DNA of 64,000 bases from CAVZTA01 sp963778025 (GTDB lineage: Bacteria; Chloroflexota; Limnocylindria; Limnocylindrales; CSP1-4), in NCBI GenBank assembly GCA_963778025.1, contig CAVZTA010000013.1, positions 59,785 through 123,784 of the forward strand, in the 5' to 3' direction. The translations under genes were made by a program, and so were the position numbers. Shown piece after piece: positions 7,961 through 15,572 of this stretch (within the stretch, counting starts at the first letter, position 1; each line of letters starts with the position of its first letter). The notes below the pieces were generated by a model. It saw only the letters and a program-made list of their open reading frames with translations, made no database searches and had not been told where the DNA came from.

Positions 7961-9369
7961 CGGCTCGGCCGCGCCCGGCCGCGGCGGGCGGGCTCGTCCT
8001 GCTTGCGGCGCTGGCGTCCTTCACCGCGAACCTCGACCTCAGCATCGTCAACCTCGCGCTGCCGGTCATCGGCAAGGCGTTCGGCGCCGGGCAGGCGGAG
8101 CTCGCGTGGGTCGTGAACGCGTACGTCCTGCCGTACGCCGTCTCGATCCTCGCGGTCGGCCGGCTGGGCGATGGGTTCGGCCACCGGCGCGTGCTTGCGT
8201 ACGGCGCCCTCCTGTTCGCCCTCGGGTCGTTCGTCGCGGCGGCGGCCGGCGTCGCGGGCGGCTACCCGGCGCTGCTCCTGGGTCGCGCGATGCAGGGCCT
8301 CGGCGGAAGCGCGTTGCTCACCATCGCGCTCGCCGTCGTGTCCGCGAACTTCAGCGGGGAAGCACGGGGCGTCGCGCTGGGGCGGTACTTCGCGGCCGGC
8401 GCCGGGGCGGCGGTCATCGGTCCGCTGATCGGCGCGGTCCTCGCCTCGGTGTTCGGATGGCCGGGCATCTTCGCGAGCCAGGTGCCGCTGGGCATCCTCG
8501 TCGCGGTGCTGGCGTGGCGGCTGCTGCCCGATGCGTCCCGGACCCGCCACGTGTCGCTCGATGTGCCGGCGCTCGTCGCCGCGACGATCGCGCTCGCCGG
8601 CATCAATGTGGCCCTCCTCCAGGGCGAAGCGTGGGGCTGGACGTCAGCCGCGATCCTCGGAGCGTGGGCGGTGGCGGCGGTCGCGCTGGCCGCGTTCGTG
8701 GTGCGGGAGCGCACCGCTGCGGAGCCAGCCGTTCGGCTGGCCATCTTCCGCAGCCGCGGCTTCGTGGCGTCGGCGCTGGTCGGCGCCGCGGCCTGGTTCG
8801 GCATCCTGTCGGGCTCGATCCAGCTCGCGATCTATCTGCAGGTCGGGCGGGGGCTCGGGGCGCTGGAAGCGGCGCTCGTGCTCGTCCCGTGGCCGCTCGT
8901 CGCCGCGTTCCTGTTCCCACGGTCGGCCGCCATCGCCCGCCGGTTCGGCCCCGATCGGACGATGACGGCCTGCCTCCTCGTCGCGGTGATCGCCGCGGCG
9001 CTGATGATCGGCCTCGACGCGTCGACGCCCCTGCCGGTCGTGTCGCTCCTCGCGGCACTGGGCGGCGCGCCCATCGCCGTCGCGGTCACCGCCAGCACGC
9101 TTCGGGCACTCGCGGACTTCCCGCCGCAGGAGGCGGGCGTGGCCTCGGGCGTGTTCAACAGCCTGCGCCAGGTCGGGGCGTCGCTCGGCGTGGCCATCCC
9201 GGCGGCGGTCTTCGAGCTGGTGGCCGCCACGAGCGGCCCGGCCGCGGCGACGTCGGCCGCGTTCGCGTCGCGTGCCGTGGTGTTCGGCCTGGTGCTGGTG
9301 GCGGTCGTGGGGCTCCTGGGTACGCGCCCACGAGCCACCGCCGCGCCCGCGGGCGCGCCCGCCACCTGA
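7957..9369 (+). CDS. MFS transporter, drug:H+ antiporter-2 (EmrB/QacA-like) family
   Basis: 470 residues with about 14 hydrophobic segments. The first helix carries NLDLSIVNLALPVIGKAFG, typical of DHA2 exporters. The loop GRLGDGFGHRRV between helices 2 and 3 matches MFS motif A, and GPLIGAVLASVFGW matches the antiporter motif C region. The ATG at 7957 overlaps the inferred stop of the lyase-like gene (ATGA), so the two are probably translated together. The exported substrate is unknown. Pairing with an amino-acid lyase homologue suggests a related small molecule, but this is inference. As given, the sequence joins both genes in one frame. Confidence 0.75.
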   Translation: MTARPRPAAAGGLVLLAALASFTANLDLSIVNLALPVIGKAFGAGQAELAWVVNAYVLPYAVSILAVGRLGDGFGHRRVLAYGALLFALGSFVAAAAGVAGGYPALLLGRAMQGLGGSALLTIALAVVSANFSGEARGVALGRYFAAGAGAAVIGPLIGAVLASVFGWPGIFASQVPLGILVAVLAWRLLPDASRTRHVSLDVPALVAATIALAGINVALLQGEAWGWTSAAILGAWAVAAVALAAFVVRERTAAEPAVRLAIFRSRGFVASALVGAAAWFGILSGSIQLAIYLQVGRGLGALEAALVLVPWPLVAAFLFPRSAAIARRFGPDRTMTACLLVAVIAAALMIGLDASTPLPVVSLLAALGGAPIAVAVTASTLRALADFPPQEAGVASGVFNSLRQVGASLGVAIPAAVFELVAATSGPAAATSAAFASRAVVFGLVLVAVVGLLGTRPRATAAPAGAPAT

Positions 9370-9574
9370 GGCACCGCTTGACCCGTCCGCGCGCTCGGTC
9401 CCATCATCGGTCCGTGACCCGTCCGCGGCGCTCGATGGCGATGCCCGGGCGGCCCCGTCTCGCGCGAAGCTAGCCTTCGCCGGCGGCCGGCCGCCGCACC
9501 CTCGCGCGTCCAGCGACGCGCCCTCATCGTCCCGAGTCCTTGCCGGCCCGCGCCGGTCACCCCACGAGGACCTC

Positions 9575-11218
9575 ATGCCCGACCGTCCGCGCTTCTACCT
9601 CACGACCGCCATCGCCTACGCCAACAACGCGCCCGGCCTCCACACCGTCTACGAGGTCATCGGCGCGGATGCCATCGCGCGGTGGCATCGCATGAAGGGC
9701 GACGACACGCGGTTCCTCACCGGCACCGACGAGCACTCGGTGAACATCGCGATGTCGGCCGAGGCGCAGGGCCGGACGCCGCGCGACTTCGTCGACGAGA
9801 AGGTCGAGCTGTTCCGGTCGGCCGAGGACGCGCTGCTCATCAGCCCCGATCGGTTCATCCGGACCACGGACCCCGATCACTACCGGGCGGCCCAGGAGGT
9901 CGTCCGGCGGGCGCACGCGAACGGCGACATCTACCTCGGCACGTACGAGGGCTGGTACTGCCCGAACGAGGGCTTCAAGGCCCCCTCGGACCTGCTCGAG
10001 ACGTCGAACGGCTGGCGCTGTCCCAACCATCCCGACGTCCCCCTCCAGTGGCTGACCGAGCGCAACTGGTTCTTCCGCCTGTCGGCGTACCAGGAGCGGC
10101 TCGAGCGCTGGTTCGAGGAGCACCCCGACTTCGTGCGGCCCGAGTACCGCCGCAACGAGATGCTCGGCTTCATCCGCCAGGGGCTCGAGGACTTCTCGAT
10201 CTCGCGCGCCGGCGCCGCGTGGGGCATCCCGTTCCCGATCGGCGAGGATGGCCAGACCGCCCAGCGGGAGGATGGGTCGTGGGATCCCGAGGCCGGCACC
10301 ATCTACGTCTGGTACGACGCGCTCATCAACTACATCACCGGCGCGGGCTTCCCCGACGACCCGGACGCGTTCGCGAGGTGGTGGCCGGCCGATCTCCACG
10401 TCATCGGCAAGGACATCGCGCGGTTCCACACGATCTACTGGCCCGCGATGCTGTGGTCGGCCGGGCTCGAGGCGCCACGCCAGGTGTGGGTCCACGGGTT
10501 CATGACCGTCCAGGGCGAGAAGATGTCGAAGAGCCGCGGCAACTTCCTCGACCCCGCCGCGGTCGTCGACGCGTTCGGTGCCGACGGCGCGCGCTACGTG
10601 ACGCTCCGCGAGATCCCGTTCGACCGCGATGCCGACGTCTCGTGGGACTCGTTCGTGCGGCGCTACAACGCCGATCTCGCGAACGACTTCGGCAACCTCG
10701 TGAACCGCACGGTCTCGATGGTCAACCGCTACCTCGACGGGGAGCGGCCGGCCCCGCGGCCGGTCGGCGAGTCGCCGCTGGCCGAAGGCTGGGCGGCCAC
10801 GCTGCGGACGGTCGAGGAGCGGCTCGACGGCTGCCTGTTGCATGACGCGCTCGCGGAGCTCTGGGAGTTCGTGCGCGGCGCCAACAAGACGGTCGACGCC
10901 GAGCAGCCCTGGACGCTCGCCAAGGCGGCGAAGGCGGGTGACGAGGCGGCCGCCGCGCGCCTCCGTGCGGTGCTGGGCGACCTGGTGGAGGCGTGCCGGC
11001 TGGTCGGGCTCGCCGCCGCGCCGGTGATGCCGGGCATCGCACCGCGCCTCCTGGCGCAGCTCGGGCACCGCTACGGCTACGACCCGACCGGCAACGGCGG
11101 GCCGCCGATCCATGCCGAGCTCCAGTGGGCCGCACATGCCGCCGACGCGGGCCGGGTCACGGCACCCGAGCCGCTCTTCCCGCGGCTCGATGTGGAGGTC
11201 GCGGAAACCACCGGTTGA
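9575..11218 (+). CDS. metG: methionyl-tRNA synthetase with an altered HIGH motif
   Basis: 547 residues, the size of MetRS without the C-terminal tRNA-binding extension. It charges tRNA-Met with methionine in the cytoplasm. GTDEHSVNIA, a CPNEGF/CPNHP cysteine pair in the connective domain, WYDALINYITGAGFPDD, DLHVIGKDIARFH, and the KMSKS loop (Lys316-Ser320 in GEKMSKSRGN) are all clear. The first class I signature, normally P-H-I-G-H, reads P20-G-L-H-T24 in AYANNAPGLHTVYE, so neither standard histidine is in place. ATG 9575 is preceded by GAGGA. A TAGCCT hexamer at 9471-9476 could be the -10 element. The rest of the protein looks fully constrained, so I expect it to be active. Confidence 0.9.
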   Translation: MPDRPRFYLTTAIAYANNAPGLHTVYEVIGADAIARWHRMKGDDTRFLTGTDEHSVNIAMSAEAQGRTPRDFVDEKVELFRSAEDALLISPDRFIRTTDPDHYRAAQEVVRRAHANGDIYLGTYEGWYCPNEGFKAPSDLLETSNGWRCPNHPDVPLQWLTERNWFFRLSAYQERLERWFEEHPDFVRPEYRRNEMLGFIRQGLEDFSISRAGAAWGIPFPIGEDGQTAQREDGSWDPEAGTIYVWYDALINYITGAGFPDDPDAFARWWPADLHVIGKDIARFHTIYWPAMLWSAGLEAPRQVWVHGFMTVQGEKMSKSRGNFLDPAAVVDAFGADGARYVTLREIPFDRDADVSWDSFVRRYNADLANDFGNLVNRTVSMVNRYLDGERPAPRPVGESPLAEGWAATLRTVEERLDGCLLHDALAELWEFVRGANKTVDAEQPWTLAKAAKAGDEAAAARLRAVLGDLVEACRLVGLAAAPVMPGIAPRLLAQLGHRYGYDPTGNGGPPIHAELQWAAHAADAGRVTAPEPLFPRLDVEVAETTG

Positions 11219-11272
11219 TCTCCCGGGCGTACGCTCGGCCGACGCACCGGGTCACCTCCAGGAGGACGCACC

Positions 11273-11632
11273 ATGGCCAAGGGCACCATCACGCATATCG
11301 AGTTCCCGGCCGATGACGTGGATCGGGCACGGGACTTCTACGCCGCCGTCGCCGGCTGGGAGCTCACTGAGATGGAGGGCTTCCCGGGCTACCTCGTGTT
11401 CCGCTCCGAGGAGGGCCACGGCGGCGGTCTCGGCAAGCGCGGCGAGTCGGTCGGCTCGGTCGTCCGCGTGTACATCACGGTCGACAAGCTCGAGGACGCC
11501 ATCGCGACGGCCGAGCAGCACGGCGGGTCGGTGGTCACGCCGCCCAGCGAGATCCCGGGCATGGGTCGCTGGGCCGCGGTGACCGATTCGGAGGGCAACG
11601 AGATCGGCCTCTGGGAGAACATCCCGGGCTGA
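11273..11632 (+). CDS. VOC (glyoxalase/bleomycin-resistance) superfamily protein
   Basis: 119 residues with the single-module VOC pattern. THIEFPADDVDRARDFYAAV begins the first beta-alpha-beta-beta-beta unit and DSEGNEIGLWEN ends the second. Metal-ligand-type positions His near residue 8 and Glu in the last strand are present. Proteins of this short type often bind small hydrophobic ligands or metals, but the substrate cannot be named. It has a strong ribosome site (AGGAGG, then GCACC before ATG) and a TACGCT hexamer at 11230-11235 that may be its own -10. It is followed by a GC-rich hairpin. Confidence 0.8.
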   Translation: MAKGTITHIEFPADDVDRARDFYAAVAGWELTEMEGFPGYLVFRSEEGHGGGLGKRGESVGSVVRVYITVDKLEDAIATAEQHGGSVVTPPSEIPGMGRWAAVTDSEGNEIGLWENIPG

Positions 11633-11642
11633 CGGGCGCGCA

Positions 11643-11664
11643 GCCCCCCGCGGCGGCGGGGGGC
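11643..11664. terminator. GC hairpin after the VOC gene
   Basis: A perfect 9-bp stem, GCCCCCCGC (11643-11651) and GCGGGGGGC (11656-11664), with a GGCG loop starts 10 bases after the VOC stop. There is no T-run, so it may be a weak or factor-assisted terminator. It also separates the locus from the gene arriving on the opposite strand. Confidence 0.55.
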
Positions 11665-11670
11665 CGCGTC

Positions 11671-11700
11671 GGTGTGCCGCGCCAGACACCATCCGACGAA
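11671..11700 (-). repeat. short dispersed repeat, copy 1 (3' side of the XRE/nuclease-like gene)
   Basis: GTGTGCCGC begins at about 11672 and CACCATCCGACGAA covers 11687-11700. The 14-base core recurs exactly at 12637-12650, and with one mismatch inverted at 12716-12729, where the GTGTGCCGC part is also conserved. Copies 1 and 2 are direct repeats that bracket the XRE/nuclease-like gene. Confidence 0.6.
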
Positions 11701-11803
11701 GGAGTCCGTGCTCCGTCGCCGATCGGGTCCGGTGGGGGCTCGGACCGCTACCGAGCGCCCGGTCAAGCGCCGGTTGGTGCTGTGCCAGTACCGCCCGACC
11801 CCA

Positions 11804-12457
11804 TCACAGGACGACGATGCCGTTGCGTTCGGGTGGCAGCCCTCGCGAGACCCGGGCCATCACCGCGCGCGTATCGAGCGGGAACGAGGCGCGCAGTGCC
11901 TCGCGGTGGAGGGCAAGGACGCGCCGGTTGTGATGCGTGTCGGCCACCAGCAGGATGAGGACCGGGAGCCCGGCGTCTCGCTGCTTCTGCAGCGCCCGGC
12001 GTTCGAGCGCCTGCAGGTCCGCCAGATGCGTCTCGGCTTCGACACCGATGCGTCGTCGAGCCAGGATCGCCGTCCCATCGATCCCGCGCAGATCACCCGG
12101 GATCGCAAGGGGCGTCTCTCGTCGGAACGGTGTCCCGGGCGGGAGCCGACCCTCGAACCGCGTCAGGAGTCGCGTCTGGCCAGCATCGCGGATCGGGTCG
12201 CCGTCGGGATACGCCTTGCCGCTCAGCCGCAGCCCGACGGCGGCACACGCCAGGGACACCTGCAGGACCGTCACATTTGCCAGTACGCCACGCTCGATCC
12301 GTCCCAGCACCGAGTAGCTCATCCCGACGCTCGCGGCCGCGGCGCGAAGGCTCAGCCCCGCGCTGATCCGAGCGTTCCGGATCTCAGCGCCGAGCTTCCG
12401 ACGGAGGTCGACCGCTGTGGCGCGGGCGCGATCGGATCGCCGTTGGGTGGTCGCCAT
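11804..12457 (-). CDS. XRE-family HTH protein with a C-terminal nuclease-like domain
   Basis: 217 residues on the minus strand. Residues about 18-75 form a cro/C1-type helix-turn-helix (LGAEIRNARISAGLSLRAAA, then SVLGRIERG). The C-terminal half has a pattern like restriction-endonuclease folds: GIDGTAILARRRIGVEAET, DLQALERRALQKQRD, and a strand LPVLILLVADTHHNRRVL. The Asp, Glu-Ala-Glu and Gln positions resemble a PD-(D/E)XK site, which is an inference. It stands alone, oriented against both neighbours, and is bordered by short repeats, as expected for a mobile cassette or stand-alone regulator. Target unknown. The start ATG (complement 12455-12457) is the only good one. Confidence 0.65.
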   Translation of the reverse strand: MATTQRRSDRARATAVDLRRKLGAEIRNARISAGLSLRAAAASVGMSYSVLGRIERGVLANVTVLQVSLACAAVGLRLSGKAYPDGDPIRDAGQTRLLTRFEGRLPPGTPFRRETPLAIPGDLRGIDGTAILARRRIGVEAETHLADLQALERRALQKQRDAGLPVLILLVADTHHNRRVLALHREALRASFPLDTRAVMARVSRGLPPERNGIVVL

Positions 12458-12952
12458 CGGCGCACCGTCGCAGACGGCACGTAGCTGTGACTTAGCCGCC
12501 GGTCTCCGAAACCTGGGCCCGCCACCGCGGTGCTCGCTGCAGCGGTGCTGGTCAACCACGAGGACGTCCGGTTCTTGTCCGGGACGTTGAAGACCTCGCG
12601 AAGCGGGAGGGTGGCTCGTCCATGGTGCTGTCTCCGCACCATCCGACGAACCAAGGGCCTGTCCGTCGCGGTCCGTGTCGCTGGCAGCACCGATCGGCCG
12701 ACCAGCGCCTCGAGGTTCGTCGGTTGGTGCCCCAGGCGGCACACAGGCACATGAGGGGTCCCCGCCGCGCCCGTCGCTTCGGGGACTTGGGTCATCCGCG
12801 ATCGTGGTCCGCCGCACGTGTGGGAGGCGTTGTCGAGTGGCGCGCGGACGGGGAGCGCCCGCGCCGCGTGCGGGAGTGCGGGGTCGATGCATCAGCCCGA
12901 TCGATCGGCTCGGCTGTGGCAGGCGGACGTCGCTGCGGCAGACTGCGCATCG
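12458..12952. other. 495-bp region without a supported gene, containing an inverted repeat pair
   Basis: Open frames here lack start signals and show mixed codon use, so I call none. The stretch contains the inverted repeat 12637-12729 and, at its right end, a CAGACT hexamer (12939-12944) that lies 8 bases before the tatD ATG and could be a -10 element for a nearly leaderless transcript. Confidence 0.45.
12637..12729. repeat. imperfect inverted repeat built from two copies of the dispersed element
   Basis: The arms CACCATCCGACGAACC (12637-12652) and GGTTCGTCGGTTGGTG (12714-12729) pair with one mismatch over 16 bases, with 61 bases between them. The left arm repeats the core found at 11687-11700. 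The right arm continues into CCCCAGGCGGCACAC, matching the reverse complement of GTGTGCCGC in copy 1. This layout resembles the folded recombination sites of integron cassettes or the ends of small mobile repeats. No integrase lies in the window. Confidence 0.5.
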
Positions 12953-13774
12953 ATGCGGCTCATCGACCCGCATGCGCACCTCAATGCCGACCGCTTCGCC
13001 CACGATGTCGAGCTCGTCGTGGGCGCGGCGAAGCTGGCCGGCATCGAGCGCATGCTCATCCCCGGCTGGAACGTGGCGAGCTCCGAGCGGGCGCTCGAGC
13101 TCGCCGAGCGCTGGCCGTGGCTCGACGCGAGCGTCGGCATCCATCCGCATGACGCCGCGAAGGTCGATGACGCCGGGTGGGCACGGATCGAACGCTGGGC
13201 GGCCGACGAGCGCGTGAGCGCCATCGGCGAGACCGGGCTCGATTCGGACCGGCTGTTCTCGCCCTGGGACGCGCAGCTCGAGAACCTGCGCCGGAACCTC
13301 GCCCTCGCGTGCGCGACGGGGAAGCCGGCGATCCTCCACTGCCGCTCGAAGGACGGCCGCCGCGATGCCCAGGACGCGCTGGTCGAAGAGGTGGACCGGG
13401 CCGGGCTGGGCTCCGGAGCGGCGCCGTTCGGCGATCGCCCGGCGGCGGTGATCCACTCCTTCTCCGGGCCGGTCGACTACGCCCGAGCGATGCTCGACCG
13501 CGGGCTCGCGATCAGCTTCAGCGGTCTCGTGTTCCGGCGCGGTGAGGAGGCCTCGGGGCAGGTCGCGCCGCTCGTGCCGTCCGACCGACTCCTCGTGGAG
13601 ACGGATTCGCCGTTCCTCACGCCACCCGGCGGTCCGAAGGGGCGCAACGAGCCGTCTGCCGTGGCGATCACCGCCAGCTGGCTCGCCGAGCGCCGCGGCG
13701 AGGCATCGGACGCGCTGGGCGCGCACCTGGTCCAGGCCTACGACCGCACCTTCCCGAGGGAACGCCCACGATGA
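12953..13774 (+). CDS. tatD: TatD-family metal-dependent hydrolase/deoxyribonuclease
   Basis: 273 residues. Metal ligands of the TatD amidohydrolase fold are present in order: DPHAHL at the N-terminus, IGETGLD (Glu), AILHCR (His), VIHSFSG (His) and VETDSPFL (Asp). The family acts as 3'-5' exonuclease or quality-control DNase in the cytoplasm. ATG 12953 gives the MRLIDPHAH start usual for the family; an in-frame extension upstream lacks family features. It overlaps the next gene by 4 bases (ATGA at 13771). No metG gene is adjacent, although tatD often follows metG; here metG lies about 1.7 kb upstream with the VOC and XRE genes between. Confidence 0.88.
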   Translation: MRLIDPHAHLNADRFAHDVELVVGAAKLAGIERMLIPGWNVASSERALELAERWPWLDASVGIHPHDAAKVDDAGWARIERWAADERVSAIGETGLDSDRLFSPWDAQLENLRRNLALACATGKPAILHCRSKDGRRDAQDALVEEVDRAGLGSGAAPFGDRPAAVIHSFSGPVDYARAMLDRGLAISFSGLVFRRGEEASGQVAPLVPSDRLLVETDSPFLTPPGGPKGRNEPSAVAITASWLAERRGEASDALGAHLVQAYDRTFPRERPR

Positions 13775-14454
13775 GCGGTCCGTTCCGTCGTGTCGCGCTC
13801 GTCGCCATGCTCGCGCTCGTCGGCTGCGGGACGTCCGTGGCGCCGGCCTCATCCCCCTCGGCCTCGCCGACGACCCCCTCATCGCCCGCGACGCCCGGGC
13901 TGGTCACTCCTGGCGTGGAGAGCGGCTCGGCGCCGCCCACCCGCGCCGGGTCCGCGACGCCCATCTCGCCGCCGACCCTCCCGCCCGGCCAGACGCCGTC
14001 GCCGACCGGGTGCCTGCCGTTCCCGACGGTCGAAGGTCCGTGGCCCAGCGACCGGCTCATCGCCGTCGACGTCGACACCGATGGAGGCCAGGACCGCGTG
14101 GTCTTCCGCTTCGGTCCGCCGTCCCGTCCGGGCGCCACGTCTACGGTCTCCGTGCGCGAGGTCCCGGGGCCGTTCACGAACGCGGGGAGCGGCGAGCCCG
14201 TCCAGGTCGGCGGGGGCATGTACACGTCGTTCCGCGCCGAGGGCCTGCAGCTCGTCGGCGCGGACGGACAGCCGACCTTCCCGGGCGAGCTCGATCAGCG
14301 ACCCGGGCTGCCGGTCGTCAAGCAGCTCGTCGCCATCGACGCGTCCGAAGGCGTGATGGAGTGGATCATCGGCACGAACTTCGCGTGCGTCGGCCTCGAT
14401 ACGCAGCCCGCTGCCGGGACGATCGCCATCGGCTACAGCCACGCGGTGCCCTGA
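13771..14454 (+). CDS. exported lipoprotein, function unknown
   Basis: 227 residues. A lipoprotein signal peptide with lipobox LVGC (Cys about residue 20) is followed by about 55 residues of Ser/Pro/Thr-rich linker, then a folded domain of about 150 residues with several beta-like segments (RLIAVDVDTDGGQDRVVFRFG). The domain contains one later cysteine near the end (TNFACVGLD). It starts within the tatD stop (ATGA) and so is probably co-transcribed with tatD. A possible role is ligand binding at the cell surface, but no family is recognised. Confidence 0.7.
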   Translation: MSGPFRRVALVAMLALVGCGTSVAPASSPSASPTTPSSPATPGLVTPGVESGSAPPTRAGSATPISPPTLPPGQTPSPTGCLPFPTVEGPWPSDRLIAVDVDTDGGQDRVVFRFGPPSRPGATSTVSVREVPGPFTNAGSGEPVQVGGGMYTSFRAEGLQLVGADGQPTFPGELDQRPGLPVVKQLVAIDASEGVMEWIIGTNFACVGLDTQPAAGTIAIGYSHAVP

Positions 14455-14466
14455 CGGCCGTCCGCG

Positions 14467-15318
14467 TCAGGCCCGGTGCCAGCGGATCTCGAACGACGCC
14501 TCCAGCGCCTGACCGGGCTCGAGCACCGGCGGATCGCCCAGCGGACCGCCGTTGAGCCCGTTCGGGGCACCGGTCTGCGGCTCGATGCAGATGCCCGCGT
14601 CGCGCTCGGTGAACACGACCCAGGCGACGGCTTCCGGGGCATGGAGCGAGAGCTCGAGGGCGCCCGGCCAGCGCACGACGGGCGGTCCGGCGACATCGAC
14701 GAACGTGTCGTCCCACGGGCCGGCCGGCACCGGGACGCGCGGGCCGCTCGGGATGCCCGGCGGATCCGCGACCAGCATCGCGCCTGCCTCGAACGCCAGC
14801 TCGAGCGGGCCGGGCGCGACCCGCCCGTCAGCCGGCACCAACCGCCGCACGAACCACGGGTGCCAGCCGACGATCACCGGCATCGCGAGGTCCGCCGCCA
14901 CGACGCGGACTGCCAGCCGCAAGCGGTCCGGTGCGACCGAGATCCATTGCTCGACCCGTCCGCCGAACGGCCACGGCTCGCCGAGCTCGGCCGCCAGGGC
15001 GCACGATGGGCCCCCATCGCGTCCGCCGACCACGGTCCAGGGCACGTCCAGCAACGTCCCGTGGATCGCATGCGGCGGCAGGGTGGGGGGCAGCTGCCAC
15101 GTTCCGCCGCGCCACTCGAGGCGGCCATCGCGCAGGCGGCCTGCCCAGGGCGCCATCACGTAGCAGCCCCAGTCGATCGCCGTCGGGCCGTCGCGCACCA
15201 CCAGATCCCAGCCATCGACCCGAAGACGGCCGACCCGGCCCCCGACGGCCGGAAGGACCTCGACCTCGACGCCGTCCGCGCTCAGATGGAGCGCGGCCGT
15301 CGAACCCTCCACGCGCAC
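14467..15318 (-). CDS. aldose 1-epimerase (GalM-like) family protein
   Basis: About 283 residues of a galactose-mutarotase-type beta-sandwich: VLPAVGGRVGRLRVDG at the start, then APWAGRLRDGRLEWRG, PHAIHGTLLDVPW (the catalytic His region), GWHPWFVRR, and a late CIEPQTGAPNGLN carrying the catalytic Glu. The family interconverts anomers of sugars. GTG at complement 15316-15318 is preceded by AAGGA about 12 bases upstream. The gene is divergent from groES, with the heat-shock promoter and CIRCE operator in the shared upstream region. Its stop lies 12 bases from the end of the lipoprotein gene (convergent). Confidence 0.75.
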   Translation of the reverse strand: MRVEGSTAALHLSADGVEVEVLPAVGGRVGRLRVDGWDLVVRDGPTAIDWGCYVMAPWAGRLRDGRLEWRGGTWQLPPTLPPHAIHGTLLDVPWTVVGGRDGGPSCALAAELGEPWPFGGRVEQWISVAPDRLRLAVRVVAADLAMPVIVGWHPWFVRRLVPADGRVAPGPLELAFEAGAMLVADPPGIPSGPRVPVPAGPWDDTFVDVAGPPVVRWPGALELSLHAPEAVAWVVFTERDAGICIEPQTGAPNGLNGGPLGDPPVLEPGQALEASFEIRWHRA

Positions 15319-15331
15319 AGCGTACCGTTCC

Positions 15332-15361
15332 TTGACATCGGCGATGCCTCTCAGGTACGGT
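15332..15361 (+). promoter_or_regulatory. housekeeping-type promoter for groES-groEL
   Basis: TTGACA at 15332-15337, an 18-base spacer, and TACGGT at 15356-15361. It lies directly upstream of the CIRCE operator, as expected for an HrcA-controlled chaperonin operon. Confidence 0.6.
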
Positions 15362-15363
15362 GA

Positions 15364-15390
15364 TTGGCACTCTGACGTCGAGAGTGCCAA
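15364..15390 (+). promoter_or_regulatory. CIRCE operator (HrcA binding site)
   Basis: A perfect 9-9-9 inverted repeat: TTGGCACTC, a 9-base spacer, GAGTGCCAA. It matches the CIRCE consensus (TTAGCACTC-N9-GAGTGCTAA) with a compensating change in both arms. HrcA represses chaperonin genes at such sites under non-stress conditions. hrcA is not in this window. Confidence 0.93.
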
Positions 15391-15572
15391 CCGACGTCCA
15401 CCGGTCGCGAGGAGCGACCAGATGCGGCCGCAGCGACCCACATCGTGCTCGCGGCGCAGTCGTCGGATGGGGCACTCGCCATCAGCGGATCGGACCCCGT
15501 GCCAAGACCCGGTTCGGGGAATCACCACGGCGCGACGACGGCTGCAGCCGATCGTCCAAGGAGGGAAGCACG

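Noticed and set aside
9346..9361. CGCGCCCGCGGGCGCG palindrome near the end of the MFS gene as a terminator
   Set aside because: It lies within the coding sequence, has only a 2-base turn, and GC palindromes of this size are expected by chance at this base composition.
6418..9369. A single 983-residue lyase-transporter fusion protein
   Set aside because: An ATGA stop-start overlap exists one frame over at 7957-7960, and the window shows many one-base insertions. I annotate two genes and keep the fusion as an alternative.
12637..12729. Integron attC site
   Set aside because: The paired arms suggest a foldable site, but no core-site motifs (GTTRRRY/RYYYAAC) are clear and no integrase gene is present, so I list it only as a repeat.
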